Source of the DNA: Desulfovibrio sp. G11
GTDB lineage: Bacteria; Desulfobacterota; Desulfovibrionia; Desulfovibrionales; Desulfovibrionaceae
Assembly: GCF_900243745.1 (NCBI RefSeq)
Contig: NZ_LT984798.1
Span: 434,001-498,000 of the forward strand
DNA: 64,000 bases
Direction: 5' to 3'
Made by a program: the position numbers and the translations under genes. Positions 17,689-25,806 of this stretch are shown here, in pieces. Numbering within the stretch: position 1 is the first letter of the stretch; the number at the start of each line of letters is the position of its first letter. Below the pieces are notes generated by a model. That model was not told the DNA's origin. It ran no database searches and saw only the letters and a program-made list of their open reading frames with translations.

Positions 17689-17802
17689 CTGGCCCTAGGA
17701 AAGGGGACTTTACACGGCCTTGGCTGCAAGCTTGTTCAGGAGGACACATTCTTTTACGAACTGGCCGAGACTGATTTGGCCAGCAACCAGTAGGAGGTGC
17801 GT

Positions 17803-18306
17803 ATGAGCAGGCTCATGGGCATGATCCGCGTGGCCAAGGCACAGCTTGGCATGGATGAGGATACCTACCGAGAGTTTCTGCACAATACCCTGGGCAAGCG
17901 GTCTCTGGCAGGCAGCACGGACAAGGATCAATGGCGCGTGGTGGAGGCGCTAAAGAGACTGGGCTTTCAGCCCCGCCCCGTCCACAAGGGCAAAGAATTG
18001 CCCAGTGACCCACAGGCGAAAAAAATACGGGCTCTGTGGCTGACCATGGCGGATTGCGGCATCGTCAAAAACCGCTCAGAAGAGGCGATTGCCAGCTATG
18101 TAAAGCGTATCACCGGGCAGACTCTTGACACTGCAACGGTAAAGCAGTGCCAGGTGGTCATTGAGACTCTCAAAAAATGGTGGGATCGTTGCGATGACCC
18201 TGCCATCAGGGCAAAATGCCTCGCCGTGTTGCGGGACGAGACCGATGCGCCGTCCGCCATTAATGGCGCGCCGGTCACTGAGGTAGAGTATGGGCGCATA
18301 CAGTGA
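17803..18306 (+). CDS. gemA: Mu-like regulatory protein GemA
   Basis: DUF1018/GemA protein of 167 residues, as in phage Mu gp16 relatives. Diagnostic features are the start MSRLMGMIRVAKAQLGMDED with YREFLHNTLGKRS, the central KKIRALWLTMADCGIVKNRSE-type segment and the end CQVVIETLKKWWDR. GemA in Mu modulates host gene expression and DNA supercoiling. ATG 17803 is chosen because AGGAGG lies five bases upstream. It overlaps the mor-like gene by 17 bases. Confidence 0.85.
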   Translation: MSRLMGMIRVAKAQLGMDEDTYREFLHNTLGKRSLAGSTDKDQWRVVEALKRLGFQPRPVHKGKELPSDPQAKKIRALWLTMADCGIVKNRSEEAIASYVKRITGQTLDTATVKQCQVVIETLKKWWDRCDDPAIRAKCLAVLRDETDAPSAINGAPVTEVEYGRIQ

Positions 18307-18622
18307 CAGAGCAGCGGAAATTCTGGAAATGGTGACCAGCATCATTGACCAGGAGGCTGCCAAGGGCACCAAAGGGCTCGGTAAGCGTGTGGCGGACATC
18401 GTTGCAGACCAGTTCGGCGGGCAACAAGTGTATTTCCCGTTTGACCGCAAGCGTCGGGACGCGCGTATTTATGCTGATTTCCGTGGCGATAATATCCATG
18501 CGCTGGCAACGCACTACAGGCTCTCAACGAAACAAATCTATGAAATATTGGATAAAGAGCGTGCAAAAAGACGTCAGAAACAGACATTACTGCCCGGCGT
18601 GAGCCTTGGAGGTCAGCAATGA
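18290..18622 (+). CDS. mor: Mor-family middle transcription activator
   Basis: Protein of 110 residues of the Mor/C family, which activates middle or late promoters in Mu-like phages. The N-terminal dimerisation part includes LEMVTSIIDQEAA and VYFPFDRKRRDARIYADF; the C-terminal helix-turn-helix is IHALATHYRLSTKQIYEIL. It is intact, although the genes it should switch on (Mu-type late genes) are absent from this remnant. Its stop overlaps the next start (ATGA). Confidence 0.85.
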   Translation: MGAYSDRAAEILEMVTSIIDQEAAKGTKGLGKRVADIVADQFGGQQVYFPFDRKRRDARIYADFRGDNIHALATHYRLSTKQIYEILDKERAKRRQKQTLLPGVSLGGQQ

Positions 18623-19200
18623 TCTGCCCCCGCCATGATCCACGAGCGCCATTGTATACATGCTGGCAGCGGATTCCAGACATCACCGATCCTCTGGAGA
18701 TTTTGCGCTGCCAGCAGTGCGCACATGGGCGAGCGCTCATTGCAACTGTCAAAAGACATCTGGACGCGGATCAGGAAACGTCCGGCGCGGTGGAGGCTCC
18801 GCCGCAGGAGGATATTATTATGGATAAGAAAACCTACACCGTGTCGGAATTGGCTGATTTGCTGGGCGTAGAGTCCAAGCACATATATAACGCCAAGGCG
18901 TCTAAGGGGATCCCATCGTCGGGTTCCATGAAAAGGGTCGTCGTCGATGAAATGCGCAAGCGCGGTATCACTTTTGATCAAGTGGTACCCGCCCCAAGGG
19001 TGGGTGGCAAATCTAAAAAGCCCTTGAGCATCCAGTCCGATGAAGGCCAGCCAGAACGAGGGTGGCAAGAAGCAACTATGATGACTGCCGGCACTCGGAT
19101 AGCCGATGTCGACCTCTGCGCCGAATGGCCGTTTGACTTACTCGTCCAGGCCGTCAGGACAAAGCTGCCCGTTAACACGTCCATCACGATCAACAATTAG
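18619..19200 (+). CDS. Prophage protein with a helix-turn-helix segment
   Basis: ORF of 193 residues starting at ATG 18619 with GGAGG upstream and coupled to mor. The N-terminal third has Cys pairs (ICPRH, LYTCW, LRCQQCAHG) that could bind metal. A second possible start at 18820 has its own ribosome-binding site (CAGGAGG) and begins MDKKTYTVSELADLLGVESK, which looks like an excisionase/MerR-type helix-turn-helix. Two genes may have fused here, or both starts may be used. The C-terminus gives no clue. A terminator follows. Confidence 0.5.
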   Translation: MICPRHDPRAPLYTCWQRIPDITDPLEILRCQQCAHGRALIATVKRHLDADQETSGAVEAPPQEDIIMDKKTYTVSELADLLGVESKHIYNAKASKGIPSSGSMKRVVVDEMRKRGITFDQVVPAPRVGGKSKKPLSIQSDEGQPERGWQEATMMTAGTRIADVDLCAEWPFDLLVQAVRTKLPVNTSITINN

Positions 19201-19216
19201 GATTTACGTGAAAGCG

Positions 19217-19245
19217 AAAAAGGGAGGTTTAAGCCTCCCTTTTTT
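19217..19245 (+). terminator. Rho-independent terminator closing the Mu-like operon
   Basis: AAAAAGGGAGG pairs with CCTCCCTTTTT around a six-base loop, 16 bases after the preceding stop. It marks the boundary between the Mu-like regulatory genes and the podovirus-like structural genes. Confidence 0.85.
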
Positions 19246-19414
19246 ATTTGCATCCTCTGCAATCTATTTGCACATACGTTTCCAGATATATCCCGGCTCT
19301 TCCCGTATTATCCCGGCTCTTTCCCCATAGTTATTACGTTCCCCGTCAGGAAAGGCCGCAGCATATCCTTCCATCTAAACATTCATCCCCTGAACATTCA
19401 CCCCAGGAGATTTC

Positions 19415-20005
19415 ATGACTATCAGCCAGATAGACGTGTGGAACCGCGCCCTCGGCTTTCTGGGCGCGCGCAGCGTGGCTTCCGAGCGCGAAAGCACACC
19501 GGAGGCCCTGCAATGCAGCCTGTACTGGGATTCTGCCCGGCGTCAGGTCTTGCGCGACTTTCCCTGGAGTTTTGCCCAGCGCCGGGCATGGCTGGCGCTT
19601 CAGGCCCTGCCTCAGGGCTATGCGCCGGAATACCGCTTTGCTTACGCCCTGCCCGAAAACTGCCTCAAGGTTCACGAGGTCCGCCACGAAGGCCTTTCAC
19701 CACGACCGTTCTGCCTGGCCATGAGTCCTGCGGGCGACAGCTCCCTGCTGGTGACCAACGCCTCGCGCGCACTGGTTCTGTATACCGAGGATGTGCGCAA
19801 CAGCCGCCTGTTTGATGACCTTTTCGCCCACATGCTGGCGCGCAAGCTTGCCGCCCTTGTCTCTGTACCGCTGCTCAAGGGCAGCGGGCAAAAGGCTGCG
19901 GAACTGGAACAGCTTTACGCAGCCAGTCTGCCGCCGGCCAGAGGGGCCGCCGCTTCCGAACGCAGTGAAAAGCCCGCGGAAGACGCCTGGCTTGCCGTGC
20001 GCTGA
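19415..20005 (+). CDS. T7 gp11-like tail tubular protein A
   Basis: Protein of 196 residues starting MTISQIDVWNRALGFLGA, with LYWDSARRQVLRDFPWSFA and FAYALPENCLKV, a pattern typical of podovirus tail tubular (adaptor) protein A. In T7-like virions gp11 forms the ring joining portal to nozzle. CAGGAGATTTC provides the ribosome-binding site. It opens a block of tail and ejection genes with no portal, capsid or terminase gene upstream. The assignment is from sequence style and gene order. Confidence 0.65.
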   Translation: MTISQIDVWNRALGFLGARSVASERESTPEALQCSLYWDSARRQVLRDFPWSFAQRRAWLALQALPQGYAPEYRFAYALPENCLKVHEVRHEGLSPRPFCLAMSPAGDSSLLVTNASRALVLYTEDVRNSRLFDDLFAHMLARKLAALVSVPLLKGSGQKAAELEQLYAASLPPARGAAASERSEKPAEDAWLAVR

Positions 20006-20116
20006 AACGGCGGGAACCTGCACAGCCATGTACCGGCCCAGTCTTGCAGCAAGCTGGCTGCGCCGCTCCCAACAGGTATTTCCGACACAAAATACCCTGA
20101 AAATGAGGATACCCGG

Positions 20117-21622
20117 ATGACCATGCCCTACAGTCCCAGCCGCGCCGTATATGAAGGCAACAATGCGGCCACGAGCTTTCCGTTCTTTTTTCGGGTCTGG
20201 ACCGCCTCGCAGCTTGTGGTCACCCTGACCTCGCCGGAAGGAGTCACATCCGAAGCTGCCGGCTGGACAGCAGACCTCGGTGCTGCCGGAGGCGAAATTA
20301 CCTACCTGCACCAGAATGCCCCCCTGCCCAACGGCTGGAAGCTGGCCATAACCCGCAACATGCCGTTCACGCAGGAAGTCAATCTTGTGTCCGCCTCGCG
20401 CTTTGACCCGCAGGTTATTGAAGATGCCCTGGATCAGGCCACGGCAGAACGCCAGCAGACCCTTGAGATGATGCGGCGTTCCGTCATTCTTCCCGCCACC
20501 AGTTCCGAGACCCCGCAGGATGTGGTGCAAAACATTTTTGCCGCCCGCGACCACAGCCAGGCTGCCCGTGCCTTCAGTCAGGCCGACCGCGCCAAAACAG
20601 AAGCCGACCGGGCGCAAAACCTTGCCAATATCGGGCCGGCAACGCAGGAAAAATTCGGCATGGTCAAGATTGGTGAAGGCATTGCCGTGAAGGACGATGG
20701 AACCATCTCCGTACCACCCCCGCCGAAAATCAGTCTTGCCACAACCGCCTCTGCCGGAACGGTGATCATCGGCGAAGGTCTGGAAATAGCCGGGGCTTCT
20801 TCCGGCGAGGATGCGCAGGCACAGCCAAATCCGGGAACCGTCTCCCTTGGGGGGCATGCCTCGGAAAACGGTGAGAAGTACGGTCGGGGTAACTTCCAGT
20901 TTTTCGGGCATGTCAGGCTGACGGATGACTTTGAAGAAACAGCCTCTGCCAGTGAGGGCATCGGCCTTTCCCCAGCGGGGGCCAAAGCCATGTATGACAA
21001 GCTGCTGGGGCTGAAGGGCACGACAACCATCACCTCTTCACGGGACTTTGTTGCCCCCGAGGCCGCCACGTACCGTGTGACTGTTGTGGGCGGCGGAGGA
21101 AGCGGTGGCAGCGGCGGGACAGCGTATGACTGGTCTGAATATGTGAATGATGCATATTGGTCCTATACAGCCTATTCCGGCGGCGGTGGCGGAGGTGGAG
21201 GCGCAGGAGAAACGCTGGTCAGGGATGTCACCCTGGCAAAGGGCGAAAGTGTACCTGTGATAGTTGGTGGCCCTGGTGGAAATTCCTCGTTTGGCTCGCA
21301 TGCGGTTGCCCGGGGAGGAGGACGTGGCGGCAACGGGGGCAGTGGTTCCCGAGGCAGTGGAATCCCAAATGGCGGAGGGGGCGGAACATCATACGGAAGC
21401 GGAGCCGGTTCCGGTGGCAGGGGCAGTTGGGACAACAATGAAACCCCCTCCATAACTGGCGGATCCGGAGGTGCAGGCGGCCGCTCCACGCACGGTCAGT
21501 ACGGCCACGGAGGAAATGGCGGTCCCGGCGGCGGCTATTCCAGCGGCAGACGCACTTCTCCATCAGGCGGCGTATCCGGCACGCAAGGCGTCGTCATCGT
21601 AACCCTGAACCTTGGAGGTTAA
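20117..21622 (+). CDS. T7-type tail fibre with glycine-rich C-terminal domain
   Basis: Fibre protein of 501 residues. The first 150 residues resemble the virion-binding N-terminus of T7 gp17-like fibres (YSPSRAVYEGNNAATSFPFF, then VVTLTSPEGV, WKLAITRNMPFTQEV and an Ala-rich helical segment rich in AEADRAQ-like repeats). Residues about 300-500 form a Gly/Ser-rich domain with many GGGG and GGSGG runs interspersed with aromatic residues, typical of receptor-binding tips of glycine-rich tail fibres. The C-terminus (GTQGVVIVTLNLGG) is the usual ending of that domain. It is followed immediately by a chaperone-type gene. Confidence 0.72.
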   Translation: MTMPYSPSRAVYEGNNAATSFPFFFRVWTASQLVVTLTSPEGVTSEAAGWTADLGAAGGEITYLHQNAPLPNGWKLAITRNMPFTQEVNLVSASRFDPQVIEDALDQATAERQQTLEMMRRSVILPATSSETPQDVVQNIFAARDHSQAARAFSQADRAKTEADRAQNLANIGPATQEKFGMVKIGEGIAVKDDGTISVPPPPKISLATTASAGTVIIGEGLEIAGASSGEDAQAQPNPGTVSLGGHASENGEKYGRGNFQFFGHVRLTDDFEETASASEGIGLSPAGAKAMYDKLLGLKGTTTITSSRDFVAPEAATYRVTVVGGGGSGGSGGTAYDWSEYVNDAYWSYTAYSGGGGGGGGAGETLVRDVTLAKGESVPVIVGGPGGNSSFGSHAVARGGGRGGNGGSGSRGSGIPNGGGGGTSYGSGAGSGGRGSWDNNETPSITGGSGGAGGRSTHGQYGHGGNGGPGGGYSSGRRTSPSGGVSGTQGVVIVTLNLGG

Positions 21623-21623
21623 T

Positions 21624-21980
21624 ATGCCCACATTTTATTCCCCTGCAGGCAACGCCGAGATATGGGATGAGCAGCCTGAAGGCCATGTTTCTGCCGAAGA
21701 ATGGGAACGCGCCCGCGCTGCTGAAGAAGCCGCAGCCGAAGCCGCCCGCCTTGCAGAATACAACAGTACGGCGGCCAGGGCAGCCCGCTTGCGCACAGAG
21801 CGCGACGCCCGCCTTGTCGCCACTGACAAATACCTGCTGGCGGACTACCCCATCAGCCCGGAAGAGCTTGTGACTATCAAAGCCTACCGTCAGTTTTTAC
21901 GTGATCTGCCCGCGCAGGAAGGCGCGCCTTTTGACGGTGGCGGCGAACTGACGCCGTGGCCGCATATGCCGGAGGTATGA
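21624..21980 (+). CDS. Phage tail assembly chaperone-like protein
   Basis: Protein of about 118 residues. The start is ATG 21624, with GGAGG in the end of the fibre gene as its ribosome-binding site. It has a central Ala/Glu-rich coiled coil (EWERARAAEEAAAEAARLAE) and a C-terminal block RDARLVATDKYLLADYPISP with LTPWPHMPEV, typical of tail-assembly chaperones encoded after fibre genes. It probably assists folding or attachment of the glycine-rich fibre. Confidence 0.62.
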   Translation: MPTFYSPAGNAEIWDEQPEGHVSAEEWERARAAEEAAAEAARLAEYNSTAARAARLRTERDARLVATDKYLLADYPISPEELVTIKAYRQFLRDLPAQEGAPFDGGGELTPWPHMPEV

Positions 21981-21982
21981 TC

Positions 21983-24052
21983 ATGCCCATACGCATTGCC
22001 TGCAACAACTTTACCGGCGGCGAAATAGCGCCCACCCTGTCTGCGCGCTATGATCTGGCCCGTTACCGCAACTGCCTGTCCTGCATGGAAAACATGCTGC
22101 CCGGCCTGCACGGTGACACGGCCCGGCGCCCCGGCACACGTTTTGTGGCGAATCTGGACGGACATTCCGTTCTCATCCCTTTCAGTTTCAATGCCCTGAC
22201 CAGTCAGAATTTTGTGCTTGTTTTCGGCAGTCACTGCCTGCACATCGCGGGCGAACAGGGTCTTGAAAATATTCCTGTGATTGAAACGCCATATGCCCCC
22301 GGTGAATTACAGGACATTTCCTACGCCCAGGTGGGCGATACCGTGTACCTGGCTCACAGCAACCACCCTCTGCACAAGGTGGTACGGCGCGATGCGCCGG
22401 AAAACCGGACGCAATTTGAAGAGGCGGCCTATGCCTGGAGCCTTGAAAAAGTGGCGCTCAACGCATCCCTTGCTGCGCCCGAGTTACCTTCGGTGACATT
22501 TTCCGGCAGCGCGGGCAGCTATACCCTGCGCTACAAGGTTGCTGCCGTGGATGCCGCCGGGCGTGAGTCTCTTCCTTCACCCGCCGGGCAGTGCGCCAAT
22601 GGCCGCCACCCGTCCGACTGGGTGCAGGGCAACAGCGCAGCCATAAGCTGGGCCGCAGTGGAAGGAGCCGTGGAATACAATATCTACAGGGAAGAAGCAG
22701 GCTACTTCGGCTTTATCGGCGTATCCGGCGGCCTGAACTTCAATGACCAGAACTATCAGGCCGATACAGCGGATACGCCCAAGGAAGACTGGGACCCGTT
22801 CGCCGATGGCAACTATCCCGGCATTGTGGCCTTTCATCAGCAGCGTATGGTTCTGGCCGCCACTCCCAAAAATCCACAGGCATTTTACATGTCGCGCGTG
22901 GGAGATTTTGAAAACTTCCGTAAATCAAGACCATTGCAGGATGACGACCCTGTGGAATACCTCATTGCCTCCGGCTCCATCGATGCCGTCACCTGGGCAG
23001 CCAGCTTCGGCGACCTGCTCATCGGCACGTCGGGCAGTGAATACAAGGCCTCAGGCGGCGATGGCGCGTCCATAACCGCAGGCAATATCAGCATCACGGC
23101 CCAGAGCTACTGGGGCAGCGCGGGCCTTGCGCCCATCATTATCGGCAACTCCATCCTGCATGTGCAGCGTCACGGCTCCCGCGTGCGCGACCTTTTCTAC
23201 TCACTGGAAAAGGACGGTTACGCGGGCAACGACCTTTCTATCATGGCCCCGCACCTTTTTGAGGGGCATACCATCCTTCAGTGGGCCTACCAGCAGACGC
23301 CGGGATCTACCATCTGGTGCGTACGTGACGACGGCCTGCTGCTGGCCTTCACCTATATGAAAGAGCACGATATCTGGGGCTGGTCGCGTCAGATCACGCA
23401 AGGCAGGGTACTTTCGGCAGCGGCCATTTCCGGCGAAAAAGGCGACACCCTCATGCTGGTGACGGAACGCCGCATTGACGGGCAGCCGCGCATCTTTCTG
23501 GAGCGTCTGGCGGATCAGTGGCAAGACCACGAACCTGTGGAAGAAGCGTACTTTGCGGACTGCGGCCTGACGTTCCGGCTTCCCGCCCCCGCCCTGACCC
23601 TGGAGGGTCTGGATCATCTTGAAGGCTGCGAGCTGGCCGTGCTGGCAGACGGCAGCCCTGTGGAAGGCTGCGTGGTGCATCAGGGCCGCATAAGCCTGCC
23701 CTATGCGGCAAGCGTGGTACAGGCGGGCCTGCCTTACGCCTCGGCTCTTTCATGCCTGCCTGTGGAGCACGACAGCCAGTACGGCACAAGCCTTGGCCGC
23801 CAGCGCGCCTACGGCATGTGCACGGCGCGCCTGTACCGGAGCGTGGGCGGCAAGTACGGCCCGGACAGGCATGAACTGTATGATCTGCCCTTTTTGCCGG
23901 ATCACTGGGGCCAGGCTGTTCTTCCCTATTCCGGCGAAGTATCGTTTGCGCCCGGCGGCTCGTGGGAGACTTCCGGCAGTTTGTGGCTGGTGCAGGACAG
24001 GCCCCTGCCCTTCAGGCTGCTGTCTCTGGTGCTGGAGGTAAACTTTTCCTGA
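21983..24052 (+). CDS. T7 gp12-like tail tubular protein B (nozzle)
   Basis: Protein of 689 residues. ATG 21983 is preferred because GGAGG (21971-21975) lies seven bases upstream; an ATG at 21977 is too close. The start NNFTGGEIAPTLSARYDLAR, then CLSCMENMLPGLHGDTARRP, is a hallmark of podovirus nozzle proteins. A fibronectin-like stretch (YTLRYKVAAVDAAGRESLPS) and VAFHQQRMVLAATPKNPQAF follow, also usual for the family. It forms the tail nozzle with the gp11-like protein. The frame is complete. Confidence 0.7.
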   Translation: MPIRIACNNFTGGEIAPTLSARYDLARYRNCLSCMENMLPGLHGDTARRPGTRFVANLDGHSVLIPFSFNALTSQNFVLVFGSHCLHIAGEQGLENIPVIETPYAPGELQDISYAQVGDTVYLAHSNHPLHKVVRRDAPENRTQFEEAAYAWSLEKVALNASLAAPELPSVTFSGSAGSYTLRYKVAAVDAAGRESLPSPAGQCANGRHPSDWVQGNSAAISWAAVEGAVEYNIYREEAGYFGFIGVSGGLNFNDQNYQADTADTPKEDWDPFADGNYPGIVAFHQQRMVLAATPKNPQAFYMSRVGDFENFRKSRPLQDDDPVEYLIASGSIDAVTWAASFGDLLIGTSGSEYKASGGDGASITAGNISITAQSYWGSAGLAPIIIGNSILHVQRHGSRVRDLFYSLEKDGYAGNDLSIMAPHLFEGHTILQWAYQQTPGSTIWCVRDDGLLLAFTYMKEHDIWGWSRQITQGRVLSAAAISGEKGDTLMLVTERRIDGQPRIFLERLADQWQDHEPVEEAYFADCGLTFRLPAPALTLEGLDHLEGCELAVLADGSPVEGCVVHQGRISLPYAASVVQAGLPYASALSCLPVEHDSQYGTSLGRQRAYGMCTARLYRSVGGKYGPDRHELYDLPFLPDHWGQAVLPYSGEVSFAPGGSWETSGSLWLVQDRPLPFRLLSLVLEVNFS

Positions 24053-24063
24053 AATAGAGTAAT

Positions 24064-24150
24064 TTTGAAATGCTTTGTGGGGGAGGGACACTTTTGCAAA
24101 AGGGTCACCTCCCCCACACCCCCACCCCCTAAAATCTTTACTCTTGTTTC
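24064..24150 (+). repeat. REP-like palindromic intergenic repeat, copy A
   Basis: The order is TGAAATGCTTTGTGG, a hairpin (GGGAGGGACACTTTTG against CAAAAGGGTCACCTCCC), a CCCCCAC-rich run, then TAAAATC and TTGTTTCAA. The same order of blocks occurs in copies B (25404-25500) and C (34700-34776, reverse). It lies in a gap of 241 bases between the nozzle and acetyltransferase genes. Confidence 0.75.
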
Positions 24151-24293
24151 AACCTGTCACAGGAGTTCTTCCGATCTGAGGCGGGGGCCAGAAAGCAGCG
24201 TTTTACAGGCAGAACACTGTTTCAACGTGGCAATGCTCTGGACAGTGTCCAGGCAGTTTGCGGCGTCTTGCTTGAGTCACAAAGGAGAACACC

Positions 24294-24752
24294 ATGCTGG
24301 CATTTGCCACCGAATCCTTTACAGAACTGGAATCCGAGGCCCGGCCCCTCACCGCCGCGCACTGGAACGAGGTGGAAGCCCCCCTGCACGGCCAGGCCGA
24401 CTATCGGCTTGACACAGAGCGCTACCGACATCTGGAAACACTGAACATGCTGCACGTCAGCGCCGCGCGCACACCAAACGGTACTCTGGCTGGCTATGCG
24501 GCCTTTACCCTTGTTCCCTGTCCGCACCGTCCGCAAACGCTTCTGGCCGCACTGGACGGCCTGTATCTGGCCCCGCAGGCACGTGGCGGCTTCACGGCCC
24601 TGCGCCTGCTGCGCCATGCCGAAACAGCGCTCAGGCAACGCGGCGCGGGCCTTGTGCAGTACAGCTCGCCCGCCTCGCGCCCCTGTGATGCCCTGTACCG
24701 GCGCCTGGGCGCGCACCATACCGAAACCGTCTGGCACAAGGAGATACGCTGA
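24294..24752 (+). CDS. Phage-encoded GNAT-type acetyltransferase
   Basis: Protein of 152 residues with the GNAT pattern: GTLAGYAAFTLVPCP (beta strands), LDGLYLAPQARGGFTALRLL (acetyl-CoA loop and helix, degenerate R/Q-x-x-G-x-G) and GLVQYSSPASRPCDALYRRL near the end. GNAT proteins occur at this position, between nozzle and internal virion proteins, in many podoviruses. The substrate is unknown. Its stop overlaps the next ATG by one base. Confidence 0.62.
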   Translation: MLAFATESFTELESEARPLTAAHWNEVEAPLHGQADYRLDTERYRHLETLNMLHVSAARTPNGTLAGYAAFTLVPCPHRPQTLLAALDGLYLAPQARGGFTALRLLRHAETALRQRGAGLVQYSSPASRPCDALYRRLGAHHTETVWHKEIR

Positions 24753-25327
24753 TGGCCATAGCAAGCGGCACAGCCGCCGCCATTACCGCGGCCATGGCCC
24801 TGGCCGGGGCCGCAGTGGGTACGGTCAGTTCCATCCAGCAGGCAGAAAGCCGCCGACAGCAGGCCGAATACCAGTCCAAACTGGCAGAACGCAACGCGCG
24901 TCAGGCCGGGCAAAGTGCCGAACTGGCCGATGAGGCCGCCCGGCGCGAAAAACAGGCCGGGTATGAATCTGCGGTCAAAAAACGGCAGGAGGCTGCCCGC
25001 ATCATCGGCAGCCAGCGGGCGCAGGCTTCTGCCTCGGGCGCGCAGGCAGACGCCGGAAGCCAACTGGACCAGATCATGGATACGGCGGAAAAAGGCGAAC
25101 TTGACGCCCTGTCGCAGGAACAGCAGGGCGCGGACGCGGCCTACGGCCAGCAACTGCGCGCCTGGAACCTGCGCAACCAGTCCGCGGGAGCCATGCTGAA
25201 TGCAGAGAATCTCAACAATCACGCCCAGACAGACTATCTCGGCCTGACCACCACCCTGCTCAATGGGGCCAACCGCATGGGCCGGAATTTCTACACCCTC
25301 GGCACGCGCGGGCCGCTGCTGCCCTGA
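24752..25327 (+). CDS. T7 gp14-like internal virion protein
   Basis: Protein of 191 residues: an N-terminal hydrophobic Ala/Gly segment (ITAAMALAGAAVGTVSSIQQ), then a long Ala/Gln/Glu-rich helix, and an ending that includes DYLGLTTTLLNGANRMG. This matches the character of podovirus internal core protein gp14, which enters the host envelope during DNA ejection. The partners gp15 and gp16 should follow but are missing; the next 200 bases hold a repeat and a truncated gene. Confidence 0.55.
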   Translation: MAIASGTAAAITAAMALAGAAVGTVSSIQQAESRRQQAEYQSKLAERNARQAGQSAELADEAARREKQAGYESAVKKRQEAARIIGSQRAQASASGAQADAGSQLDQIMDTAEKGELDALSQEQQGADAAYGQQLRAWNLRNQSAGAMLNAENLNNHAQTDYLGLTTTLLNGANRMGRNFYTLGTRGPLLP

Positions 25328-25403
25328 AGTATTGTGGGGAGAGTGCACACAAGTGAGTGTTTGAGATGCGTTGTGGGGGAGGAATTTTTTAGAAGGAATG
25401 AGA

Positions 25404-25500
25404 GTTGAAATGCTTTGTGGGAGAGGGACCCTTTTGAAAAAGGGTCTCCTCCCCCACACCCCCACCCCCAAAAACTTTTATTTTGTTTCAATCGGTTGCA
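25404..25500 (+). repeat. REP-like palindromic intergenic repeat, copy B
   Basis: TTGAAATGCTTTGTGGGAGA leads into a stem (GAGGGACCCTTTT with AAAAGGGTCTCCTC), then CCCCCAC runs, AAAAACTTTTATT and TTGTTTCAA. A partial copy of its first half (GAGATGCGTTGTGGGGGAGG) lies just before it at 25356-25392. The repeat is next to the deletion point where the phage ejection genes are lost. Confidence 0.78.
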
Positions 25501-25539
25501 GAAAGTCTCCCGGCCTGAAACAGGACTCCCAAACGGAGA

Positions 25540-25806
25540 TTGCTCAGAATTTTTACTGCAAAAAACAAAACCTCTTTGCTTCAAGGCGGAACCGTGGCAG
25601 TCAGCACCAGTGGAGTGCTGCGCAGCAAGCAGGACAGAGACTATTTCAAACAGGGCCTGGCCGTTATGATTGAAACGCTCCGGCCGCAAACCATCGTCAA
25701 CTACAGCCGGATGCCGGATGATATTTTTAAACCCTATCGAAAGAACGGGCCGGAACCCATTGAACTGCCATATTACGCATTTTCTGTTCGTAAGGAGGTT
25801 GCGTAA
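25540..25806 (+). pseudogene. C-terminal remnant of a DUF4417-family gene
   Basis: The 88-codon frame ends with a recognisable DUF4417 C-terminus: VAVSTSGVLRSKQDRDYFKQ, then LRPQTIVNYSRMPDDIF and KPYRKNGPEPIELPYYAF. Full-length family members run to roughly 200 residues or more; here the N-terminal part is missing and the frame starts just beyond repeat copy B. No ribosome-binding site is seen before the first ATG. The stop overlaps the next start (TAATG), so the downstream gene was coupled to it. Confidence 0.55.

Larger units (their letters stand above)
16476..17714 (+). mobile_element. IS3-family insertion sequence, 1239 bp
   Basis: Both ends carry TGTAAAGTCCCC as perfect 12-bp inverted repeats (16476-16487 and 17703-17714), starting TG and ending CA as IS3 elements do. 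It holds two overlapping frames with a translational frameshift site. I find no direct repeat: the flanks are AGGGA on the left and CGGCC on the right. That suggests rearrangement after insertion. Confidence 0.85.
16374..17793 (+). pseudogene. Prophage gene split by an IS3 element
   Basis: The left part starts at ATG 16374 and reads through ERQWRQLLEHLPENVRQIW to HALGGHEKG, where the IS begins (16476). The right part, from 17716 after the IS, reads GLGCKLVQEDTFFYELAETD and stops at TAG 17791-17793. Both look like ordinary soluble protein, and joined they would make roughly 60 residues. No target duplication remains, so a few bases may have been lost at the junction. The right part ends nine bases before gemA, as expected of a phage operon. 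The function is unknown. Confidence 0.55.

Noticed and set aside
20578-21489. Pro-rich minus-strand frames within the tail-fibre gene
   Set aside because: They are the complement of Gly-rich codons in the fibre gene; not genes.
21070-21560. A CRISPR array in the fibre gene
   Set aside because: The repetitiveness is irregular GGN coding for glycine, with no fixed repeat length or spacers. No CRISPR array was seen anywhere in the window.
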